From an uncultured Bermanella sp. (GTDB lineage Bacteria > Pseudomonadota > Gammaproteobacteria > Pseudomonadales > Oceanobacteraceae), in the NCBI GenBank assembly GCA_913058575.1, contig CAJXRF010000008.1, positions 35,051-99,050 of the forward strand: a DNA stretch of 64,000 nucleotides, written 5' to 3'. Position numbers and translations under genes: made by a program. The notes under the pieces were generated by a model. That model worked only from the letters and a program-made list of their open reading frames with translations. It made no database searches and was not told the origin of the DNA. Below are positions 37,234 through 46,394 of this stretch, one piece after another (within the stretch, counting starts at the first letter, position 1; each line of letters begins with the position of its first letter).

Positions 37234-39012
37234 CTAATCACTGACCTTTTGTACCAACATGCCCCAAGCGGTTTGTAAAACTAACGAAACCTTACGGGCA
37301 TTCCATTTTTTATTTTCCACCTGAGTGCCACTAATATAGGTACTGTCTACTTTCACTTTTTCCCAGTCTTGTGGAGGTGTCTTTAACAGGTTTTTATTAA
37401 GAATAGTAAAGTCTGCCAGCTTGCCAACTTCTAAACTTCCGCGACTGTGTTCTTCAAAAATTTGCCAGGCAGCATTAATGGTTAATGCTTTAATGGCATT
37501 CATGGGGGAAATGCTTTCACTTTCTCCTAAAATATACTGGTCTGATTGCGTGTTGCGCATAATGGCTACACGCATGGCTCGCAACGGCCCTAGCGGTGAA
37601 GAGGGCGTATCGGTGTGCAGTGTAACGGTATGGCCTGCTTTTATGGCGCTATTGACCGCCATAAAGCGCTCAGCCCGATCTTTGCCAACGATGTGGTCTC
37701 TTAATGCGTCGCCATAATAATTAATGTGGTCGATGTAAAAACTAACGGTAATACCTAGTTGTTTGGCTCTTTTTAATTGCTGGTGAGTGACTAAAGCGTT
37801 GTGTTCCATTCTATGGCGGTGATCATTTTTTGGGTGTTCTTTTAACACTTTTTCTACGGCATTCATAAATTGGCTGGCGGCTCTTTCCCCTTGTACATGA
37901 GCAGAAATTTGCCAGCCTTGTTTGTGGTAATCACTCACTAACGCTTTAAGTTGGGCATCATCATAAGTGAGATGCCCCATGGACCCTTTGGCAATCCCCA
38001 GCTTTTTTTTGGTAAATTCATTGGCAAGATAAGGGGCATCCATAGCCATGCCGCCGGCATAGGGAGAGCCGTCGACCCATAACTTAGGGCCTAATACTGT
38101 AAAGTGTTGATTACCCTGATTTGGTAGAAAATCACTGGCGTGTAAATCTTGAAACATAGGGTAAGTGAACATTCTAACCGGAGCATTTTCATGCTCGCTC
38201 ACTTCCTTAATAGATTGTAAATGATTAGGAATAATATTTTGTAAACCCGGTGCCACCACCGTGGTATATCCTGCTTGAGCATAGTTCTCTAATTGCCCGG
38301 TTAACAAATAAACATAAGCACTCATAGGATATTTGGGCGTGGCTTTAGAAAACTGTGCCATGGCCCCCACTTCTACGATGTGACCATTAAGTTCGCCGTT
38401 TGAATCTTTTTCAAAATATCCCCCAGTCGGATCTGGAGTATGCTTGTCTATCCCAGCCTCTTGATAGGCTCGTGTGTTTACAAAGCCGCTATGAAGGGTT
38501 TGTGAAATAATCAGCAGTGGATTATCGGGTGCTAAAGCATCTAAGGCTTCCAAAGTGGGGGACTGCAAATCAGTGATAATGGCGGGGTCCCACCCATAAG
38601 CTATTACCCACTCTCCAGCAGATTTTTCTTTAATGCCTTGCCTTAAACTGGCTAAAACGTCTTGAGGGGTATCATGATTAAAGCCTGAGATATCAATGGT
38701 TTGATTCATCATGGCCGACAAAATAGGGTGAGAGTGAATATCAATAAAGCCAGGCATTAAAGTTCGCCCATTTAGGTTCACTAATTTTGTATCTGGCCCC
38801 GCCAGTATCTCAATGGTACTCAGTTTGCCCAGCGCCTGAATTTTTCCTTGATAAACACTAAGCGCTTCAACCTGGGGTTGTTTGTCATTCACGGTAATAA
38901 TATCACCGCCAAAAAATACCGTGTCGGCAAACTGTGCGTAACAATTGACTGGAAATATAAGTGCCACCCATGAAACACTCAATAATATCGAAGTAAATTT
39001 TTTATAGGTCAT
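37234..39012 (-). CDS. Secreted YtcJ-like amidohydrolase
   Basis: A 592-residue amidohydrolase of the YtcJ/Amidohydrolase_3 group, with a signal peptide (TSILLSVSWVALIFPVNCYA). The metal-binding start GFIDIHSHP, later histidines (HVQGERA; HRMEHNAL) and the terminal HTDTPSSPLGPL plus GKLADFTILNK are intact, so it should be a metal-dependent hydrolase acting in the periplasm on an unknown amide or cyclic compound. The start is placed at 39012, one base after the GFA stop; an ATG at 39024 overlaps the GFA gene. It is the middle gene of the operon GFA-amidohydrolase-PiT. Confidence 0.87.
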   Translation of the reverse strand: MTYKKFTSILLSVSWVALIFPVNCYAQFADTVFFGGDIITVNDKQPQVEALSVYQGKIQALGKLSTIEILAGPDTKLVNLNGRTLMPGFIDIHSHPILSAMMNQTIDISGFNHDTPQDVLASLRQGIKEKSAGEWVIAYGWDPAIITDLQSPTLEALDALAPDNPLLIISQTLHSGFVNTRAYQEAGIDKHTPDPTGGYFEKDSNGELNGHIVEVGAMAQFSKATPKYPMSAYVYLLTGQLENYAQAGYTTVVAPGLQNIIPNHLQSIKEVSEHENAPVRMFTYPMFQDLHASDFLPNQGNQHFTVLGPKLWVDGSPYAGGMAMDAPYLANEFTKKKLGIAKGSMGHLTYDDAQLKALVSDYHKQGWQISAHVQGERAASQFMNAVEKVLKEHPKNDHRHRMEHNALVTHQQLKRAKQLGITVSFYIDHINYYGDALRDHIVGKDRAERFMAVNSAIKAGHTVTLHTDTPSSPLGPLRAMRVAIMRNTQSDQYILGESESISPMNAIKALTINAAWQIFEEHSRGSLEVGKLADFTILNKNLLKTPPQDWEKVKVDSTYISGTQVENKKWNARKVSLVLQTAWGMLVQKVSD

Positions 39013-39013
39013 A

Positions 39014-39433
39014 TCAAGCCCCATATAAGGCGAATACTTCAGGCCCCGTCATGTCTTTGGTGGTATTTGAGAAGCAATAATAATTGGGCTTTTCATCAAT
39101 AAATACTTGGTGGTCAAATTTAAATTGAGTAGTTTCCTCAAATAATCCAGCGAGCATCATGTGTTGCTGGCTTTGTTTTAACCGATAAAATAAATGGCTG
39201 CCACAGTGTTTACAAAATCCTCGTTCGGCCCATTTTGACGAATTATAAACTTGAATTTTTTCGGGTTCAGAAAACGTAACTTGTTGGCCGCAGTCAACGG
39301 TCATGAACGGGCCACCTCCCCATTGGCGACACGTTTTACAATGACAGGCACCAACACTTTCACTCACTTCGTTGGCGCTAAAAGAACAAGCCCCACAAAT
39401 ACACTGGCCCTTGGCATTAAAGGTTTGTGTCAT
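39014..39433 (-). CDS. GFA-family zinc protein (glutathione-dependent formaldehyde-activating fold)
   Basis: A 139-residue cytosolic protein of the GFA/CENP-V fold. Zinc ligands appear as CICGAC (N-terminus), CHCKTCRQWGG and FCKHCGSHLFY, the full set of the family. Members bind glutathione adducts or act in small-molecule detoxification, and most are uncharacterised. It is the first gene of a leftward operon, one base before the amidohydrolase start. The length is normal. Confidence 0.88.
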   Translation of the reverse strand: MTQTFNAKGQCICGACSFSANEVSESVGACHCKTCRQWGGGPFMTVDCGQQVTFSEPEKIQVYNSSKWAERGFCKHCGSHLFYRLKQSQQHMMLAGLFEETTQFKFDHQVFIDEKPNYYCFSNTTKDMTGPEVFALYGA

Positions 39434-39611
39434 GACATTCCCTGCATTTACTTTTTTAATTTATGCCTTAATGTACATAAAAAAATGGGAATAGCCATTA
39501 TAAAAACGCAGTTTAAAGAGTTTAGAAATACACGAAAGCTTGGAGAAATGTGATTGTAATGAGTCTATGTAAATTAGTATTGAAGCGTCACTTCCTTGTG
39601 CTGAATTATTT

Positions 39612-39636
39612 GCATGACATTTTCTGTCATGCTTTT
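39612..39636 (+). terminator. Hairpin between the GltB-like gene and the GFA gene
   Basis: A perfect 8-bp stem GCATGACA/TGTCATGC around TTTTC, followed by TTTTT on the plus strand. It lies just beyond the stop of the leftward GltB-like gene, but the T run faces the other way, so it may be a structural element at that transcript's 3' end rather than a classic terminator. Confidence 0.45.
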
Positions 39637-39652
39637 TAAAAATTCACTTAAT

Positions 39653-41194
39653 TCACGGCATCATGAACCCCGAAAATTTAACACCCGACAATAACGCCAT
39701 TTCTCTGTGCCAAGTGGCAAGGTCCTCTTGGTTAAACTGACTTAAATGATCGTGTCCACAGGCTCTTGCCATGACTTGCATGAGCTCTACCGAAGCACTA
39801 AAAAAATTGTGTAATTGCTTAGCCGACTTATCCACATTTAGTTTGGCACGAAGCTCTTCTTTTTGAGTGGCAATGCCTGCTGGGCAATTATTGGTATTGC
39901 ACATTCTGGCTGCCACACAACCAATAGATTGCATGGCGCTATTGGAAATGGCCACACCATCGGCGCCCAGCGCCATGGCTTTAACAAAGTCCATGGGCAA
40001 GCGCAGGCCACCGGTGATAATTAATGTAACGCGCTCGCTAGCCCCTTGTTTATCTAAATAACGCCGTGCACGGGCAAGTGCTGGAATGGTGGGGACGCTA
40101 ATATGGTCTCTAAATATATCAGGGGCGGCACCGGTGCCACCACCACGGCCATCTAAAATGATGTAGTCGGCACTGGCATCCAGTGCAAATTGAATGTCTT
40201 GTTCAATGTGATTAGCACTTAACTTAAAACCAATAGGAATGCCGCCGCTCAATTCACGCACGCGATCGCTAAAATATTTAAAATCTTCTACGCTTGCCAA
40301 GTCTTTAAACGTGGGTGGCGAAATGGCATCACTACCTGCTTTTATACCACGCACTTGTGAAATTTTTCCGGTGTTTTTATTGCCTGGTAAGTGTCCGCCA
40401 GTGCCGGTTTTAGCCCCTTGTCCCCCTTTAAAATGAAAGGCCTGCACAGAAGGCAATAATGCTTCTTGGTAACCAAATTGGGCACTGGCCAGTTCGTAAA
40501 AATAACGAGAATTCTGTGCGTGCTCTTCTGGCAACATGCCCCCTTCACCCGAACAAATACCGGTACCGGCAAGTTCGGCTCCTTTGGCGAGGGCTGTTTT
40601 AGCTTCTTCTGACAAAGCGCCAAAACTCATGTCGGACACAAATAAGGGAATTTTAAGTACTAACGGCTTTTTAGCCTGTGGGCCAATGATTAATTCTGTT
40701 GCCACAGCAGTATCTTCCAATAATGGCTTTTTAGCCATTTGTGCCACCATGATTTGTAAGTCATCCCAGTGAGGTAATTTACCTCGTGGCACACCCATGG
40801 AAGTCATGGGGCCGTGATGGCCCATTTTAGAGAGCCCTTCACGGGCTAATTGATGAATAAACGCCACCGTGGGCTCTTCAGGTGTAGGCACGGCAACGGG
40901 TAATTCGGTTGCGTTAATTTTTCGCCCAGGACCTTCTTTGCCGATCATATCTGTTGAAAACTGTTTATGGCTGCCATCGCAAAAGGGCGGGTTATTGGTG
41001 TGTTTGCAAGCACACAGGTAAGCTTCGCCATTGTCATCGGCTTTAAAGGCTTGTGGCTTGAATGAGGAGCCCTTATGAGAGCCATCGCAGAAAGGTTGTT
41101 GTTGTGATTGTCCACAGGCGCAAAAGTAATACTCTTCGCCTTTTTTAAGTTCAACTTTCTTAGGTTTATTGTCACTAATAATAGGGTTATTCAT
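39653..41194 (-). CDS. Double-CDGSH domain fused to glutamate-synthase-type FMN domain
   Basis: A 513-residue fusion. Two CDGSH iron-sulfur motifs are at the N-terminus, each C-X-C-X8-C-X3-H: C25/C27/C36/H40 and C61/C63/C72/H76, so two [2Fe-2S] clusters of the mitoNEET type are expected. Residues about 130-500 match the FMN-binding synthase domain of glutamate synthase, including GGQGAKTGTGGHLPG, LDGRGGGTGAAP and the [3Fe-4S] pattern C426-X5-C432-X4-C437. There is no glutaminase domain, so it is not a complete GltB. A GGAGG site precedes the ATG. It is probably a redox enzyme; its substrate is unknown. Confidence 0.88.
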   Translation of the reverse strand: MNNPIISDNKPKKVELKKGEEYYFCACGQSQQQPFCDGSHKGSSFKPQAFKADDNGEAYLCACKHTNNPPFCDGSHKQFSTDMIGKEGPGRKINATELPVAVPTPEEPTVAFIHQLAREGLSKMGHHGPMTSMGVPRGKLPHWDDLQIMVAQMAKKPLLEDTAVATELIIGPQAKKPLVLKIPLFVSDMSFGALSEEAKTALAKGAELAGTGICSGEGGMLPEEHAQNSRYFYELASAQFGYQEALLPSVQAFHFKGGQGAKTGTGGHLPGNKNTGKISQVRGIKAGSDAISPPTFKDLASVEDFKYFSDRVRELSGGIPIGFKLSANHIEQDIQFALDASADYIILDGRGGGTGAAPDIFRDHISVPTIPALARARRYLDKQGASERVTLIITGGLRLPMDFVKAMALGADGVAISNSAMQSIGCVAARMCNTNNCPAGIATQKEELRAKLNVDKSAKQLHNFFSASVELMQVMARACGHDHLSQFNQEDLATWHREMALLSGVKFSGFMMP

Positions 41195-41395
41195 CAGGCC
41201 TCCAAGGAACGCTTATAACGGCAAGGCTCGGGCGAGCTACATCAAATATAGCTCATGGTGGCAGATTGTCAGATAAGCATGTTGGATAGCAGGTTAAATA
41301 CAATATTGTTTTTTTGACAAATGATCATCACTTTACATACATCTTGTCGATGTGAAAGTTAAAGCTGAGTTTTAAAGGGTTACTATAGAGGGCTC

Positions 41396-41680
41396 TCATC
41401 CCCCTTGGCCCAAAGCCATTACTCCTAAAAATAACCAGCAGCCTATTCCTAAAACAGCCAATATCTGGCCATAATTTATTCTGTGTTTTACAAAACCAAA
41501 CACAGTGATACCGCTTGAGAAAATACTGGCCACTGCAAAAGGCCATCCAAAAATGCTTATGCCAAAGGGGATTCCATCAACCATAACCATAAGCACAGCA
41601 AAAAAGGCAGAACCAATAGCCAAGGTTAGCCCGTTAAGGTCAAGGTTGTAACTGTCCATACACAATACATAAATAGTCAT
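41396..41680 (-). CDS. Possible small membrane protein
   Basis: A 94-codon leftward frame encoding three or four hydrophobic segments (LTLAIGSAFFAVLMVMVDGI; FGWPFAVASIFSSGITVFGF; ILAVLGIGCWLFLGVMALG). The pattern is what a small inner-membrane protein would show. No clear ribosome-binding site precedes either the ATG at 41680 or the one at 41656, and I recognise no family. It lies alone between the CDGSH gene and recQ, both on the same strand. It could be real or a chance frame. Confidence 0.45.
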   Translation of the reverse strand: MTIYVLCMDSYNLDLNGLTLAIGSAFFAVLMVMVDGIPFGISIFGWPFAVASIFSSGITVFGFVKHRINYGQILAVLGIGCWLFLGVMALGQGG

Positions 41681-41741
41681 TATGATTTGTATAGCGACTA
41701 AGCTTAAGAATATATTTTTTATAAGTGATGCCTTTTAATTT

Positions 41742-43688
41742 TCATGGCAGATTTAAACTGGTTATTTTGTTAAAAATCTCTTCAAATCGGCAGTTTTCAC
41801 AACTGCCAAAACCACTTAATTGTCTAACTTTATTACGACTAAATAGCGGAATACTGATACCCGCTAAAAATCGACACTGGCTACCAATAGAGACGGGTCT
41901 TTGTGTTTTATTTTCTAGGTGTGCTTTCAGGCTCTGTAGGTCTTGGCTTAGCTGCTTATCACTTGGAAAGATCGGTGCTTGAGAATAAGTCAGTGTGGCT
42001 ACTTGTCCAAGGCATACCGAGCAATGGCCGCAGCGTTGAGGGGAGTTTTGATCATCAAAATACAATGACAACATGTTACTAAGGCATTTATCTAATTCAA
42101 AAAAACGTATGAGACTTGCAATACGTTTTATTTCTTTTTGTTCTTTATCCACAAAGTAATTAAATAGCTCCATCGCCAAGTCAGCTTTATTAAGGGCTTG
42201 ATCGTTAACGGAAAAAACTTCGGTGATGCCCTTGGTTTCTAGTTCTATGAGTTGTTGCTCATGTAAATACTCTAATGCCGTGACCACTCGGTCACGTTTG
42301 CATTGGTAATGCTCAAACAAACTATCAAAGTTTGGAGCGCCCCAAATTTTTTTAAATTGGCTGTGAGAAAATATAGCGGCTAAAAAGTCGTGACGTTCAC
42401 CTTCAAATTTAGCCAGTATAGCGTTTTTATCCACAGTGAACTTGTATCTAAAATCGGCGAAATACGCATAAAGAGGCTGGATAACTCCAAGTAACTCTAG
42501 CTGCACCAGCAGTGTTTTCATGGGCAATTGACGAACATTACTAGCATTAGATAGCCCGACTAACTGTAATTCCCATTGCCCACCTTGGGTTTTTTCTTTT
42601 ATATTTTCTAATATGTGTTGAATGCCAACAAGCTCAGGGGTATCCCCGTAGACAAAGTTTTCCACTGTGTTTAAACCATCAAGGTTGGCTAATGTAATGC
42701 AATTAGAAGGCAAACCATCTCGTCCGGCACGACCAATTTCTTGGCTGTAGTTTTCAATAGACTTTGGTAAGTCGTAATGAATGACAAAGCGAATATCACT
42801 TTTATCTATGCCCATACCAAAGGCAATAGTGGCCACCACTACCTGAGTATGACCTGTCATAAAATTATGCTGAATAGACTGGCGTTTCTCACTGTCAAAA
42901 CCGGCATGATAGGCCATGGCATTCACGCCATTTTGAGCTAAAAATTGCGCTACTTTTTCAGCGCTGTGCTGCAGAGTCACATACACAATGCCTGGGCCAC
43001 TTTGTTGGGCAATAGCCGATAATAACTGCTGATCTTTCTCAGTGTTGTTAACCGATTTAATTTCTAAATTTAAATTAGGGCGGTAAAAGCCAGTTTGCAC
43101 GATATGGTTTGGCTGAATATTAAATTTTCCGGCCATGTCCTTTTTAACTTTTTTAGTGGCGGTGGCTGTTAATAGTAATACCAAAGGAATATTTAGTTCG
43201 TGACAGTAATGGGGCAACTTTAGGTAATCGGGCCTGAAGTTATGACCCCATTCTGAAATACAGTGTGCCTCATCAACCACGAGCATAGAAATAGCGACGC
43301 TGCTTATAAACGAGCGAAAACGTTCATTTTTAAAACGCTCTACCGACACCATAAGTATTTTAATATTGCCTTCTCGCACATCTTTCATGACCTGCTGGCT
43401 TTCTTGGGGGCTTAAGCTTGAATCGATACTGGCCGCGCGAATGCCTTTTTGTTTAAGAAACTCCAATTGATCCTTCATAAGGGCCAGCAAAGGAGATACC
43501 ACTAAGGTTAAATTGGGTAGATGCAAAGCGGTAAATTGGTAGCAAAGAGACTTGCCAGAACCCGTAGGGAAAATCGCCAATGAAGACTGTCCAGCGAGTA
43601 ACTGCTGTATGGTTTGCTGTTGGCCGGTGCGAAAGCCATCAAAGCCAAAATGCTGTTTTAAGGAGGCGTTAAGATCAATAGACATCAT
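41742..43688 (-). CDS. recQ: RecQ-family ATP-dependent DNA helicase
   Basis: A 648-residue 3'-5' helicase. All superfamily 2 motifs are seen: FRTGQQQTIQQLLAGQS (motif 0), FPTGSGKSLCYQ (I), VVSPLLALMKDQ (Ia), VVDEAHCISEWGHNFRPDY (II plus aromatic loop), LLTATATKKV (III), VATIAFGMGIDKSDIR (V) and QEIGRAGRDG (VI). A zinc-binding region follows (CLSNML...CGHCSVC). A typical HRDC domain is not recognisable; the C-terminus instead ends with a short cysteine pair (GSCENCRFEEI). It acts in replication-fork repair and recombination. It is shorter on conserved C-terminal parts than E. coli RecQ and may be a second type. Confidence 0.9.
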   Translation of the reverse strand: MMSIDLNASLKQHFGFDGFRTGQQQTIQQLLAGQSSLAIFPTGSGKSLCYQFTALHLPNLTLVVSPLLALMKDQLEFLKQKGIRAASIDSSLSPQESQQVMKDVREGNIKILMVSVERFKNERFRSFISSVAISMLVVDEAHCISEWGHNFRPDYLKLPHYCHELNIPLVLLLTATATKKVKKDMAGKFNIQPNHIVQTGFYRPNLNLEIKSVNNTEKDQQLLSAIAQQSGPGIVYVTLQHSAEKVAQFLAQNGVNAMAYHAGFDSEKRQSIQHNFMTGHTQVVVATIAFGMGIDKSDIRFVIHYDLPKSIENYSQEIGRAGRDGLPSNCITLANLDGLNTVENFVYGDTPELVGIQHILENIKEKTQGGQWELQLVGLSNASNVRQLPMKTLLVQLELLGVIQPLYAYFADFRYKFTVDKNAILAKFEGERHDFLAAIFSHSQFKKIWGAPNFDSLFEHYQCKRDRVVTALEYLHEQQLIELETKGITEVFSVNDQALNKADLAMELFNYFVDKEQKEIKRIASLIRFFELDKCLSNMLSLYFDDQNSPQRCGHCSVCLGQVATLTYSQAPIFPSDKQLSQDLQSLKAHLENKTQRPVSIGSQCRFLAGISIPLFSRNKVRQLSGFGSCENCRFEEIFNKITSLNLP

Positions 43689-43982
43689 GAGGCTCTTGGC
43701 AAAAGGGGCAGTTGATCAAGCATGATAAACCAAACAGCGCTATTGGTGCTTTAAAAGAGTTGAATGGGCTGTTGGTTACCACACTTGTAAGCGGCGTTGA
43801 TGATGCTGTTAGGCGGTCGCAGCCAGTGGATGGAGTATTAGTACTTATACTCACAATTAGGTGGTTAATATGTGGCCATTTACATACCCAGATCAACAGC
43901 CAAGGCACTAATCGTAGACATTTCTGATTAGGGCTTTTATTCTTTAGCCAATTATTATTATAAAACTGTAGGAGAGAGAGTT

Positions 43983-44294
43983 ATGTTGAAGAAAGTATCC
44001 CTTGCTGTAGCACTAGTGATGTCTATGCCTATGTTGGCCAATGCCGCTGATGCTGCCGCGGGTAAAGCGAAGGCCGCTATGTGTGTGGGTTGTCATGGTA
44101 CCAACGGTATTTCCATGGTGCCTAGTTATCCAAATCTTAAGGGGCAAAATGCCGCTTACATTGAATCGTCATTAAAAGCATACCGAGATAAAAGCCGCAC
44201 CGGTGGTCAATCGGCTATCATGTACGGCATGGCAGCGGCCTTATCAGATGCTGATATTGCCAATCTTGGCGCTTATTACAATTCTTTAAAATAA
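43983..44294 (+). CDS. Small periplasmic cytochrome c
   Basis: A 103-residue class I cytochrome c (c553/c4-like single domain). A signal peptide ([19 protein letters not shown]) is followed by the heme-binding CVGCH motif and the distal methionine region ([11 protein letters not shown]). It should carry electrons in the periplasm. A strong AGGAGAGAGAG site precedes the ATG, and a tetraloop terminator follows the stop. It is a single-gene transcript with no obvious redox partner beside it. Confidence 0.93.
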   Translation: MLKKVSLAVALVMSMPMLANAADAAAGKAKAAMCVGCHGTNGISMVPSYPNLKGQNAAYIESSLKAYRDKSRTGGQSAIMYGMAAALSDADIANLGAYYNSLK

Positions 44295-44333
44295 CATGTG
44301 TTAGGGTTTCAATTTTATTTGAAACGGTAAATT

Positions 44334-44357
44334 AAAGCCCACGAAAGTGGGCTTTTT
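44334..44357 (+). terminator. Intrinsic terminator after cytochrome c
   Basis: A perfect 9-bp stem AAAGCCCAC/GTGGGCTTT with a stable GAAA tetraloop and a T run. This is a textbook rho-independent terminator. Confidence 0.9.
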
Positions 44358-44779
44358 GCATTGTAGAAACAAAATATATTGAATTAGGCTTCATTTAAAG
44401 TTTACGGCCTCGCTGATTACCCTAATGTATTTTTAATAGGCTTATTGGCTAATCTTCAGAAAAACCCTCCAGAGTTTGAAACATCATCGGTTTTTACAAC
44501 TAGTATCCTCTGTTTTTGCAAGTATTCAGCCTTTGTCGTGCACTAGAATCTTTGAATACGTCTTGCCTATGTTGAAGAGCTGTTTATCAGAGTTTCCATA
44601 TAGAGCAGGGTATTGAAATAAGAGGCTGCGGCGTAGTGATCTTATTTTTAGGATTAATAGACAAGAGTTGCAGCATTTAATCTTGCTCTTAGAGATGGAG
44701 TTCATATCGCTAGGCATAACCTTGGTTATTGCCGTCATTGATAAATCTAATTATAAAAAAATCAACTGCGAGAACTAAA
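44358..44779. other. Gene-free region upstream of the lipase gene
   Basis: About 420 bp without a believable gene. A leftward 70-codon frame at 44526-44738 shows no family features and no ribosome-binding site. The region should contain the lipase promoter and its controls. The sequence just before the lipase ATG (GCGAGAACTAAA) is only a weak ribosome-binding site. I see no obvious operator. Confidence 0.5.
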
Positions 44780-45451
44780 ATGAAAAATATGACGAGTAAG
44801 TTATTGTGTGGCTTAGCATTGAGCTTTGCTGCATCCAGCAGTTTTGCTGCTTGTAATGATGAACCGATTGTTTTTGTGCATGGCTATAACAGCGGCCCCT
44901 CCACTTGGAATACCATGGTTGAACGCTTTGAAGATTATGGCTACGAAAGCTGTGCGCTTTATACATTTGGTTATGATGACATGAATGACAGCAACCGTGA
45001 TTCCGCTGCTGACTTAGCCGATTATGTAGACGATGTGCTAGCCGACAGTGACCATAGCGGTTATGACAAAGTGACGATCATTGCCCACTCTAACGGTGGT
45101 TTGGTGTCTCGCTGGTATAATGTGTTTGAAGGTGGAAGTGAGCACATAAACCGATTCATCACCCTAGGCACCCCTCATGATGGCACCACTACGGCCAGTG
45201 TATGCGTTGCTGTGAGCCCTGCTTGTCAAAACATGTATCCCGGTTCTGGTTTCTTAGAATCACTAGGCAGTGAAGGTTGTGATCATGCCATTTGGTCTGA
45301 TTATGATGGTGTGATACTGCCAAATAACAGTGCTAAGTGTGATGGCGATGGCACCAGTGACAAAATTGCTTGGTCTGATGGGATTGGCCACTCTGAGCTG
45401 CTGACCAAAGGCAAGCCTTGGAAGAAACTTAAAAAAGCGTTAGACATGTAA
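44780..45451 (+). CDS. Secreted lipase with AHSNG nucleophile elbow
   Basis: A 223-residue alpha/beta-hydrolase with a signal peptide (1 to about 24, ending SFAA). The oxyanion strand reads IVFVHGYNSGPSTW, the nucleophile is S104 in AHSNGG, the acid is probably D174 or D176 in WSDYDGV, and the histidine is H204 in GIGHSELL. The Ala-X-Ser-X-Gly elbow and small size recall family I.4 and class 2 lipases rather than the larger GHSxG family I.1 enzymes. Six cysteines in the mature part allow up to three disulfides. The start at 44780 gives the signal peptide; a frame extending to 44729 is less plausible. A divergent chaperone pair follows. Confidence 0.85.
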   Translation: MKNMTSKLLCGLALSFAASSSFAACNDEPIVFVHGYNSGPSTWNTMVERFEDYGYESCALYTFGYDDMNDSNRDSAADLADYVDDVLADSDHSGYDKVTIIAHSNGGLVSRWYNVFEGGSEHINRFITLGTPHDGTTTASVCVAVSPACQNMYPGSGFLESLGSEGCDHAIWSDYDGVILPNNSAKCDGDGTSDKIAWSDGIGHSELLTKGKPWKKLKKALDM

Positions 45452-45470
45452 GTTTCATGACTCTTTAAAT

Positions 45471-45499
45471 AATATGAGGCAGACACGCTGCCTCATATT
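45471..45499 (+). terminator. Stem-loop between lipase and parvulin-like gene
   Basis: A perfect 11-bp stem AATATGAGGCA/TGCCTCATATT with a seven-base GACACGC loop, 20 bases after the lipase stop. It is followed by AAATAGC and not a T run. It may partly end lipase transcription or protect its 3' end, so that lipase RNA exceeds chaperone RNA. Confidence 0.55.
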
Positions 45500-45525
45500 A
45501 AATAGCTTTAACAGGGTAAGTTTCC

Positions 45526-46377
45526 ATGAAAATTTTCGAAACCATACTAGTGGTTTATCTATGTACTCTTGCATCTTCAGTACTTGCAACTGCATCCCAA
45601 AACAAGGCTGGGGTGGCCAGTGTCAATGGAAAAATAATTTCCGCTGAGACGGTTGGTTTTTTAGTGAATGGGCAGAAAAAAATAACCAAAGGCTCTGTTA
45701 TAAACCCAGATAATAATGATCAAGATGAAAATGAATTAAAAAATAAATTACTTCAAGGCTTAATAGAATCTGAAATGATCGCGCAGGTTGCGATCGATTC
45801 GGGTGTGCAAGACCTACTAGAATTTAAAATTAAAAAAAGGATGCAAATCAACAATTTGTTGGGGCAAATATATTTAACACTGTTTCGTGAAAACATCATA
45901 GTGAATGAACAATCTATTCAAAAACGCTATGACGAGCTTCCTGCAAAATATCAATATAATAGCAGTCGTATAAAAACTGCAAAGATAGAAGCAGGACAAG
46001 CAGCCTTAAAGGCGCTAAATAGTGGCATGGATTTCTCTACAGTTGCCAATCAATACTCAATTGAAGCTAACAAGAAGCCAGGTGGTAAATTAGGTAACAT
46101 GAGTGAGGGCCAATTGCCCACTAAACTGTGGAATTCATTATTAACACTTAAAGAAAAGGGTTATACGCCTGAATTAATTAAAATTCGAAAGTACTGGTAT
46201 TTACTAAAGCTAAATTCAAAAACCTTGATTCCTAAAAAAAGTTATCAACGCATGCGAGCTCGTTTGGAAAATGATATTCGTCAAGAACAGTTAATTTCTC
46301 ACGTAGAGGCTATTCGGAAAAATTCAACAATCGTGCTGCCTAGCTCAAATGAACATGATTTTCAGGGTGAGCCATAA
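45526..46377 (+). CDS. Secreted parvulin-like protein in the lipase operon
   Basis: A 283-residue exported protein. A signal peptide (about 1-24) leads to a SurA_N-like helical part (about 30-140), a parvulin-like domain (about 146-231), and a C-terminal helix (about 235-270). Parvulin hallmarks survive: GMDFSTVANQYS, KPGGKLGNMSEGQLP and YLLKL. The two histidines common in active parvulins are replaced: the SHIL position reads SSRIK (R148), and the late GYH position reads KYWYLLKL (W224). It is therefore probably a chaperone with little or no isomerase activity. It lies between lipase and foldase-like genes, and its coding sequence is more A-rich than the surrounding core genes. Confidence 0.75.
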   Translation: MKIFETILVVYLCTLASSVLATASQNKAGVASVNGKIISAETVGFLVNGQKKITKGSVINPDNNDQDENELKNKLLQGLIESEMIAQVAIDSGVQDLLEFKIKKRMQINNLLGQIYLTLFRENIIVNEQSIQKRYDELPAKYQYNSSRIKTAKIEAGQAALKALNSGMDFSTVANQYSIEANKKPGGKLGNMSEGQLPTKLWNSLLTLKEKGYTPELIKIRKYWYLLKLNSKTLIPKKSYQRMRARLENDIRQEQLISHVEAIRKNSTIVLPSSNEHDFQGEP

Positions 46378-46394
46378 TGTTAAAGGAGGCCAAA

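Noticed and set aside
39653..41194. Annotation as complete glutamate synthase large subunit
   Set aside because: The protein lacks the N-terminal glutaminase domain and the GXGXG C-terminal domain and is only about a third of GltB length.
43675..43927. Overlapping short frames between recQ and the cytochrome gene
   Set aside because: Both strands have open frames of about 70-77 codons, but neither shows a family pattern or a ribosome-binding site, and they overlap each other and the recQ start.
44526..44738. 70-codon leftward frame upstream of the lipase
   Set aside because: Basic, low-complexity composition with no ribosome-binding site or family match; probably chance.
44780..45451. Lipoprotein signal on the lipase (FAAC)
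   Set aside because: The residue three places before the cysteine is phenylalanine and not a typical lipobox residue; cleavage by signal peptidase I fits better.
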